From Chondrilla cf. caribensis (Eukaryota > Porifera > Demospongiae > Chondrillida > Chondrillidae), in assembly GCA_964020155.1 (NCBI GenBank), contig OZ026546.1, positions 8,119,879 to 8,183,878 on the forward strand: DNA of 64,000 nt. Reading direction: 5' to 3'. Of this stretch, positions 12,480-22,400 are shown one piece after another; position 1 is the first letter of the stretch; every line of letters begins with the position of its first letter. The translations under genes were made by a program, and so were the position numbers. The notes under the pieces are model-generated. The model worked only from the letters and a program-made list of their open reading frames with translations. It was not told where the DNA came from and made no database searches.

Positions 12480-13270
12480 CAACAAAGCACTCCACCTTTT
12501 GCAGCACAAAATAACTCAGTTGAACATTACAGATGTTAATATTCATATGAAACTATTTAATGCAGTGATTAAACCTATCGATCCTTATGTACAGTGCAGA
12601 AATTTGGGGGTTATGGATGTAAAATTATTAGAAAAGGTATGCTTAAAATTTACTCTTGGAGCATCCCAACGTAGTACAAATACTGCAATCTACTGTGAAC
12701 TATAGGTATCTTGCCAATTTCTTTTAATACAAGAACAGCTGTTGTAAAGTAACATGAAAGAATAATTAAACAACCTATCCCATCATTACTGCTTGATGCA
12801 TATAATCTATCTTAGACTATTACTCTTGTGAGAGAAGGGTTAGAATCATGGTACTCCCTCATGAACAAAACCTTACAGTCCTTGGGATTCAATATCTGAT
12901 TCAATGATTCCAGCACTATTCATACAAATACCATGCAGTGATATAATAAGAATTCAGGACCAACACTTGCAAAAGCTTGATCTACAACTACATACCCCAA
13001 CTGGATCCTCAGCATGTTGAGATACTACTGCAGATGTAAACACAAAATCCACAACCAAGCTAAACACTTAGCTACCATCCAAAATCCCACAATGAGAAGA
13101 TATTTAACAAATTTTCGAATATCCAGTCACAACCTATCAATAGAATATGGTAGATACACAGTTCCCCCAACTCCTCTGCATGAGAGAAAATGCACACTGT
13201 GTAATTGCAACCAGATTGAAGAAGAGCCCCACTTCTTGATCTCCTGCCCACGATACACAGACATACGGCA
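12480..13270 (+). mobile_element. LINE fragment, C-terminal part of the ORF
   Basis: Two decayed blocks. The first (12499-12703) has the reverse-transcriptase C-terminal pattern ending FTLGASQRSTNTAIYCEL. The second (13014-13266) has the LINE C-terminal pattern with FRISSHNLSIEYGRY and a CTLCNC...HFLISCPRY zinc-knuckle-like motif. Stops and frame changes separate them. The fragment sits where gene B has its TM exon and may have displaced it. Confidence 0.75.
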
Positions 13271-13545
13271 ACATATGCGTGTCTGTGTATGTTTCCAATG
13301 GGACATGGTACACTGGGTTAGGATTTTGACTATCTCTATCCAGCACAGTCAACCCTCAGTCTGTAATGTTCTTTCCTTTAAAACATCTAGTTACATGTTA
13401 TCCATGAACATGTTGTTGTTTCTCTCTATGTCACTGAATAGTGAATAGTGTGCATGTGCTGATATAGGGTTGTGTATGTTGCAGCGTACAATGTTCTGAA
13501 TGAGTTCATCATACTTTACTGATCTTACTCTCTTCCTCTACCCAG

Positions 13546-14268
13546 GTGGACAGCAAGCATCAACCTTCTGGTATGTTGAGTGTAGCTGTACTGTATGTAC
13601 AGTGTGTGTATGTAAATGTACATGTTCATGAGAACTATAGGTTTCAAGTTGACCATATGTAGATCATGTGGGTGTGCCCATCCAATTAGAGTATCATTCA
13701 GTAGGACAGTTGGTATACCAGTTGTAAAGGTCCTCTGTAGTCTGGTGTAGTCGGCCACACCTCCCTACCTAGGTGACTGCAGGTACTGTGGTTAGGGTGA
13801 ATGTGTACCTTTGTATAGAGAGAATTAGTAGAAAGGGTTGTTTACACTAGTTAGGTCCTCAGATGGAATATCTACTTCATATCAATGCAGCAATAGTGGA
13901 TTGATCTCCTAATGGTACTCATCATGCTTGTACTGCAGTGTACTCTAATATGTACATATTGTAGTGTGTGAGTGTGGATGAACTGTGTGGTGTGTTGTGA
14001 GGTGTGTGGATCAAATCACATCATCCTTGTTATTTGACATTCTCCACACCTCACAGTCTCACAATGTAGTGAGGTTTACCCTGTGTGTTCCCTGCTTGCT
14101 ACAGGACCAAGTGAAGGGATATTTGGACAAGATGAGAAGAACTCTACCACTCCGTTCTATGCCAATGTGGAAATGGATGATGGAAGTGTTCCCATGACAA
14201 CCAACCCCAGTTATGGACAGATTGAACTGAGTGGTATCCACAACAAACCTATTTATGGAAATTTGTAA
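13546..14268 (+). CDS. Gene A alternative 3' exons, ITAM-like tail
   Basis: Exon 13546-13570 (25 nt, phase 0 to 1) plus exon 14105-14268 (phase 1 to TAA). The encoded tail has YANV, NPSYGQI and YGNL; the last two form YxxI-x10-YxxL, an ITAM-like pair, and NPSY fits NPxY. They are nearly identical to the gene B terminal exons at 23997 and 24557. They fit the phase of exon 7 (10212), so they could replace exon 8 by alternative splicing; alternatively they are leftovers of a B-like gene whose TM exon was lost to the LINE. Confidence 0.6.
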
Positions 14269-14719
14269 TTTGATTTTTATAATGTTTATTTTATCATGCG
14301 CATACAGTACATTAATAGTATTTTGGTATTTGCAACTCATGCAATGTAAGAGTCAAAAAATTAAGATAATGTCATATTATTGTACACTAGTCACTACCAA
14401 TTGTATAGCACATTGTGGGATTGCATGAGGTCAAGAGAAAGTCCATAGGTGCTACATCAGATATTACATCTTTGGAAGTATCAGGATAGATCAATCAAAT
14501 AATAAATTAGCAATGTGTATATACATATAAAATGTATAGCATAGTAATAGTATGTAACATACATAATATTATATTTGTTTACATACATATACAGGTCATT
14601 TCAGATGCTGATATGTACATATTGTAGTGTGTGAGTGTGGGTGAACTGTGCGTTGTGTTGTGAGGTGTGTGGATCAAATCACATCATCCTTGTTATTTGA
14701 CATTCCTCACACTTCACAG

Positions 14720-14856
14720 ATGAGAAGAACTCTACCACTCCATTCTATGCCAATGTGGAAATGGATGATGGAAGTGTTCCCATGACAACCAACCCCAGTT
14801 ATGGACGGATTGAACTGAGTGGTATCCACAACAAACCTATTTATGGAAATCTGTAA
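14720..14856 (+). CDS. Gene A duplicated terminal exon
   Basis: Second copy of the ITAM-like terminal exon with its upstream intron (14611-14719 matches 13951-14104). The first 27 nt of the exon are missing, yet a CACAG acceptor directly precedes it and phase 1 entry keeps the frame to TAA. It is either a third alternative end or a fading copy. Confidence 0.5.
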
Positions 14857-16369
14857 TTCAATTCTGGCATTGTTTGTTTTATGTTTGTGTGTTCATTGTA
14901 CAAAATCAGTTAGTAACTCGAGATAGAAATCTATGGACAATTGCAATGTCACATATTGAACACACACTGGCTGTACGTGTATGTTTTGTATTAAAGTTTT
15001 CAACTAGCCATTACGAGTTTTTACATACTCAGTCTATTTTTATCAATTTCAATGAACTACTAGTTCATCAGTACATTGTAGTTTGTGTATTTTGTACATT
15101 TTGATCCACTCTAGTCTTTATATCACGAGTAGTTGTTACATCAGCAACTGCACATGTGGTACATGTGGTATATGTGGTATATAGTAGTCAAGTGATTTCA
15201 CATCCGGTCCTCAGATAAAAGGTTGTGTATATTCACTCATGTATGTCAGAGGTCATGCCCTATACCCAGGTGGATGAGTATGTATGGACATAGTACATGT
15301 GAAGTTGAAAGTTGTCATATATAGCTCTATTGGTCATTTGTGATATTGAAGTAGTTTCTTTATCCATTTCGCGCTATCTTTAGGAGTGCCAAATTCGCCG
15401 AAATGAGTATTGCGGGATGCCATTTTCGTTCAGTAGTAAGAACTCGGGGACTCCAATATCGCTAGGGAATTACACTATACAATTAGTATACGCGGGGTAC
15501 CAAAAATGGGGGTCATTATATACTTTGGTCATGGATTCGAAATTTAGCATGTCTGTAGCCGAGTGGAATTCTAAGCTTGCCCTAACGTGCCCAGATTCAA
15601 GACTAAGCACGTAAACAAGAACAATTCGATCTCCAAGTGAGTCCCTTATATGTTCTATGTGTGTATGTTACGTCTTCGGGTGAAATTTTTAACCGCTATT
15701 AGTACTCAAACGTACAACTTACCTACGTCGGCTATTCTGATCAAAACGTCCACCGCTACTCGTCTATTGACTTCAGATTTCGCTAGCTTTGGGTGAACCT
15801 TGATATATTAATGTACAATGGGGTTAATTTCAAGGTTGTATGGATTTCAAGGTTGCAGCCATTTATGCTATGATCTTACACTTCCAGACCTTCAGGGGAT
15901 CCATACACACTACACACTATTGTGTATTAGTCTCACATAGCCAGCCCCATTCTTGATCACTTCCTAATTCACATTGAGGGAGGGATCAGACAAGAAGCTG
16001 TATACCAAACTAACTGTGTACAGTCATATTCTGCTATTGCAGGTCTGTGTTGTTTATTGACAAAAAGGTTGTATCTGCACAACAATGGCTTCTATCTCAA
16101 ACATTTTACTGAACTGGTACTTGGTAGCCAGGTACATATGGGTTCTCCACTTCACTTGGTGACATACAACTGTACTGTTATTGCGTGTATCCCATCATGA
16201 TAGAATATAGCACATTGATTTCTTCATGTGGCCTCTTCATATGTTCTGATATTGGATTTATGGTAATTATCAATTATTGTATATTATAGTAATTTCCGAT
16301 GTATCCATATCTACATTTTGCAGACAATAATTGCACAATATCTGGTTTCCAAGGTGGATATAACCAGCC
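14857..16369. other. Intergenic, A to B
   Basis: No exon recognised. 15360-15800 is richer in CpG and resembles transposon interior in texture, but I found no terminal repeats or open frame of note. Confidence 0.5.
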
Positions 16370-16427
16370 ATGTTCCAGGTGAACACTATGGTCCTGATCA
16401 TCATGGTGGTACTAGTCACCTACCGAG
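16370..16427 (+). CDS. Gene B exon 1, signal peptide
   Basis: ATG followed by MVLIIMVVLVTY, ending phase 1 at a GTCAGT donor. Its sequence is unlike the A and D signal peptides, but its length and phase agree. Confidence 0.65.
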
Positions 16428-19400
16428 GTCAGTGAGCTGTATGGCATTGGGTACATAATGTGTGTACTGTGTGGTGTATGGTGGGTTGGGTAGTACTGAA
16501 CATTGGGTACATAATGTGTGTACTGTGTGGTGTATGGGGGGTTGGGTAGTACTGAACATTGGGTACATAATGTGTGTACTGTGTGGTGTATGGGGGGTTG
16601 GGTAGTACTGAACATTGGGTACATAATGTGTGTACTGTGTGGTGTATGGTGGGTTGGGTAGTACTGAACATTGGGTACATAATGTGTGTACTGTGTGGTG
16701 TATGGTGGGTTGGGTAGTACTGAACATTGGGTACATAATATGTGTACTGTGTGGAGTATGGTGGTTTGGGTAGTACTGAACATTGTGTACATAATGTGTG
16801 TACTGTGTGGTGTATGGTGGTTTGGGTAGTACTGAACATTGTGTACATAATGTGTGTGTACTGTGTGGTGTATGGGGGGTTGGGTAGTACTGAACATTGG
16901 GTACATAATGTGTGTACTGTGTGGAGTATGGTGGTCTCGGTAGTACTGAGCATTGTGTACAGTTGTGTGTGCTCACCATTATTGGATGTAATGAATGTAC
17001 TTGGTACATGTTGTGGAGATTTTGTAAATGGCCAGGTTTTTCTGGATGAGTTCTATTTTCTTCATAATTGTTTTTTTTTCATTCATTGACACAGTTCATG
17101 CTGACCCCTCCATCTTCACATCCACTCCTACTCCATGTTATGGAGATGTAGTGACTCTAGTGTGTCACCATCCTGAACTGGCTAGCAACCCTGGGAGGTA
17201 CATAACTACTGTACCACAATGGAGGGAGAATGGAGTGGGGATCACACCATCTACTGGTATATACCTCCGGGATGATACATCAGAGGACCTCACTCATACA
17301 AGTCTCACCATCAACATCACAGTGGACCACTTCAGGAACAAGTCATTCAACTATTCTTGTTTTCTAGTATTAGCTGTGCCTGTGGGTGAACTGGAAACTA
17401 GTGGAATGGTTACTGTAGATCCTGTTGGTGAGTTGCTAGTACATACAAATGTGTACATATGTACAGTTATTACTTCGAATGCCTGTCATTAGTTTTTACC
17501 ATATCTCACCTATCACCTATCACCTCATCTGACTGTCATTACATTGATTCACCTACAGTACTTGATATTTGAAGCTGTATTATACTATTCACTGATACAC
17601 ATGCAAGGATGTGGGTGACTGGACCTTGAGGCCAATGCTTCATACAGTACTGGTTCATATTTCATGAGGTGTATAATTCTGAGCTCTGATGAGGAAATAT
17701 ACCTTCTAATCTATAAACTGGCCCATGGTTTGTCACACCATGCCACTTCAATGTATACTAGCATGTTCCCGTTCACCATACATTTGTGTTGAGATAATAT
17801 TGGTGTGGTCTACTGTACATATTGTGGTGTCCTGACTCTGACTGTGTTAGTACTGGAAGGACCGTTGGAAAACAGCAAATGGTTGACTCTAGCTACATGA
17901 TCATTATCATATTATCATAGAATACTGTATAACCAGAAATATTGGCGGAAAGAATATTTGGCGGTTTGTCAAATTTTTGGCAGTATTGGTGGTTTTTATT
18001 TTGGCGGATGGCAAGCCCAGGTTGTAATTTTATTTTGTTTTTGAATTCTGTTCCTTTCTCTTCAAGTACTGATACATCGCCATGATTATTCGAGCCACAC
18101 GGATGCGCAACATCGAGATTATGTCTCTTTATTGTGATGTAATCCTGATATTTTGCACAGGTGTTATTATTTTGGCAAATATTATGTTGGCGGTAGTCAA
18201 TCAAACCACCAAACCGCCAAAATAAAATGACCGCCAATATTTCCGGTTATACGGTAGTGAATTCCTGCTAATTCACCACTATTTATCTGCCATAATTCTC
18301 CAGTACCAATATAATCTACAATCAGTAATATTTATTCGGTTAATCTGCCATGCAAACATGCCAATCCATCATATACGTACTTGGAAAACAAACTGTGCTG
18401 GATTAACAAGCACTCACTGTACATCCACATGCATACACATAAACACACACACTTGACATTCCTCACATAATATACTGTCCATTACTGTGGACACAAGTGG
18501 TCTATCCTATCAGTACAATAGGGTATACCACCCCCTTCAGCTCAGAATCCACATCAGTAGATCCCGAATGGCCTCACTTGGTAAGGTTGTAGCAAAGTCT
18601 TAGATTTAGGTATCACTACCCCTCCCCTTCATATGTACATCCAGTACAGACATAGCACTCATTGTGTACGTGTGGTTTGATATCACACTCTTGTTTATGT
18701 TTCTCGAATGTTGTTATTTATGTACGTATGTGTTAATTGTTTATATGCATAAAGTGTACAAATATGCCAATTTGTATGCAACTATGCTTCAACACACACA
18801 CAGTGGCTCCCCATCCTCTCACGATCACTACAATAGCAATAGAGTCTCTCACTGAGAACCTCACTAACATGGACACCCAATACAGTGTGATTTAATACTA
18901 GTGACATAGAGTATGTAGTGAGCTGGGTGGACCTGGCTAGTGGTGGAGGTCTCAATGGTACTACTATGGAGAGGAACTTCACTATAAGGACTGGAGTGAG
19001 GGGGGTGTACCGGGTGAGGATTACAGCTACAGTGAGGGGTGTGTCCAGTGTAGGAGGTGTGGCTACTACCTGGGAGGATAGCGTAACTGAATTACTGGTA
19101 CATCCAGGTATGTTACCATTATGTGTGGTGTGTGCATGTCCAAAGATTCCCACTCAGAATGTCTCACTACTGCACAGGACAACCCACTGCTCAAGGTACT
19201 GAGGGTGGTGCCTGTATTGGACGGCCATTTTATCTGACATGTGTCCATAACTACACTACAGTACATGGGCAGTCACCTGCTAGCATACATGAGCAGTCAC
19301 CTGCTAGCATACATGGGCAGTCACCTGCTAGCATACATGGGCAGTCACCTGCTAGCATACATGGCAGTCACCTGCTACCATACATGGCAGTCACCTGCTA

Positions 19401-22400
19401 GCGTACATGGCAGTCACCTGCTAGCATACATGGCAGTCACCTGCTAGCATACATGGGCAGTCACCTGCTAGCGTACATGGCAGTCACCTGCTAGCATACA
19501 TGGGCAGTCACCTGCTAGCATACATGGCAGTCACCTGCTAGCATACATGAGCAGTCACCTGCTAGCATACATGAGCAGTCACCTGCTAGCATACATGGCA
19601 GTCACCTGCTAGCATACATGGCAGTCACCTGCTAGCATACATGAGCAGTCACCTGCTAGTATACATAGACAGTCACCTGCTAGCATACATGGCAGTCACC
19701 TGCTAGCACACATGTCCAGTCACCTACTAGCATACATGGGCAGTCACCTACTAGCATACATGAGCAGTCACCTGCTAGCATACATGGGCAGTCACCTGCT
19801 AGCATACATGGGCAGTCACCTACTAGCATACATGGGCAGTCACCTGCTAGCATACATGGGCAGTCACCTACTAGCATACATGGGCAGTCACCTGCTAGCA
19901 TACATGGGCAGTCACCTACTAGCATACATGAGCAGTCACCTGCTAGCATACATGGGCAGTCACCTGCTAGCATACATGGGCAGTCACCTGCCAGCATACA
20001 TGAGCAGTCACCTGCTACCATACATGGCAGTCACCTGCTAGCGTACATGGCAGTCACCTGCTAGCATACATGAGCAGTTACGTGTTTGATAGTCCATACA
20101 GTAAATAGAGCCTGAGAGTGACCTCCTGGAAGCACCAGTGACCTCCTGGACATTGAGCTTGCAGCCAACAGTTAACCCTTTAACATGTCATATTACATCA
20201 CTCATCCCTTCTGTTAACAGGTTTATCTATCACTCACAATGATATGATATTAGGGCTGGTGTACATACTATGTACTTGAATCATCCTACATATGTATGTA
20301 TGTATGTGAGTCTGTGAGTGATTCACTCCCAAATGTACTGGTTTCCAACAACACTTGGTTGTTCAACTGATAGGACCGAGGACATGCGTAGAAGACATTC
20401 CTTCAGTTCTTGAATTTCAGACACTTCCACATCTGTTTATTAGTTTATGGATTTGCTGAGATCCATCCATAATCTTCTCACCAATCTTGTATCTACGACA
20501 CTAGTGTTTGTGGATTACGATGAACACATGCAAGTGGTTGAACCACACTGCAGCTGCAGTTACATACATATATTGGTGAATATGTTAATTAGCCTTGAAA
20601 CATACTTAATCTTGTATACTACAGACCTAACCCCACCTCACATCACAAACATGGACCCTCTGGAGTTCTTCATCACTGTTAGATGGACCCCCCAACCCTG
20701 TGCTGTGAGGTACAGAGTATCCTGGATGTACACCAATGATGATGGTACTACTACTACTACTGGTAGTGGAGTCCCTGACCAGGTCACCAACTACACTATC
20801 CCAACCAGTGTACAAGGAGTGTATACTGTGTCAGTCCAAGCTGTTGATGAAGTGGGTAATGTAGGACCAGCAACTAGTGAAGTAGTGAGGTCCAGTAAGT
20901 ACTAACTCCACACTCTGTGTCTTGATGATAGTGTGATGATCAATTCTCTTTTCAGCCTACCCTCGACCCACTGCTGATGTTCCTCCTTGTGAGGACAGGT
21001 CACTTGTTCTAACATGTCTAGTCAGTGGACTACACAATGATAGGAGATCACAATTTATGTGGATAGACAGGAATAGTAACCTCACTAACTCCACTCTCTA
21101 CACAATCACTGGTCCTCAGTTGATGATAGCTAATGTCAGTGCTTTGAGTGTTGAGGAGAACAAGGCCATTCGATGTGGTGAAGTCTTGAGCAATGGAATA
21201 ATAGTGGAAGGTGTAGAATACAAGGTGGAACCACTTGGTATGTAGTCATGTTGATTTAGTGTCACAATCACTACTTCATGTCTAGATATAATATACGTAT
21301 GTAGAGTAACCACACTGTTATTGTTCAACATAATTCACCCTCCTCTCCTCTCCGCCAGCCCAACCAGGTCCTCCTGAAGTGACTACAACAACAACAGGTT
21401 CCAATATCACTTTAACATGGAACACTGCACTACGATGTTTCGAGTCTGAAATGTTCACCTTTGTCATAATTTGGAATGAGATTGGAAGTGGCACCAGTAC
21501 CAATGTGACCACCTCATCCTCTCCATACACCATCAGTGGACTCCAACCTGGTACCTCTTATCAGATCAGTGTACATGGGGTGGGTGGATCGGGAGTGGTT
21601 GGTGGAACCACAGTACTCAATGTAACAACAACCCCCAGTAAGTGGAATCCAACAGTGTAGCGTTGTGTGCTAAATTGCACATGTGTACATCATGTATTTG
21701 TTGGGAATTTGCTGTAACATATTACTATTATGTCTACATAAAACACATACCTTAACCATCGTTATTGGTAGCCTTAAGGTACATCCTCTGACCAACTGCA
21801 TGTACATACCACATATAAATACTGTAACAGTAATCAGTAGTGGAATATACAGTGCACTGCGTGATAGTGTGTGTGGTCTTGTGTGTACATGTTGTGTGTT
21901 CTTCCAAGAATCATTGCTATAATATAAAATCTATCCATAACATCCCTGACACACCTGATGTACGTACAACATCCCTGACACACCTGATGTACATGCAACA
22001 TCCCTGACACGTACACCTGATGTACGTTCAACATCCCTGACACACCTGATGTACGTACAACATCCATGATACACCTGATGTACGTACAACATCCATGACA
22101 CACCTGATGTACGTACAACATCCCTGACACACCTGATGTACGTACAACATCCATGACACACCTGATGTACGTACAACATCCATGACACACCTGATGTACG
22201 TACAACATCCATGACACACCTGATGTACGTACAACATCCCTGACACACCTGATGTACGTACAACATCCATGACACACCTGATGTACGTACAACATCCATG
22301 ACACACCTGATGTACGTACAACATCCATGACACACCTGATGTACGTACAACATCCCTGACACACCTGATGTACGTACAACATCCCTGACACACTTGATGT

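Noticed and set aside
16416..17009. Overlapping minus-strand frames of 164-197 residues
   Set aside because: Product of the 56-bp minisatellite in gene B intron 1; three frames give the same repeated words.
19267..20085. CRISPR-like regular repeat array
   Set aside because: Units are contiguous without unique spacers and the context is an animal gene; this is a minisatellite.
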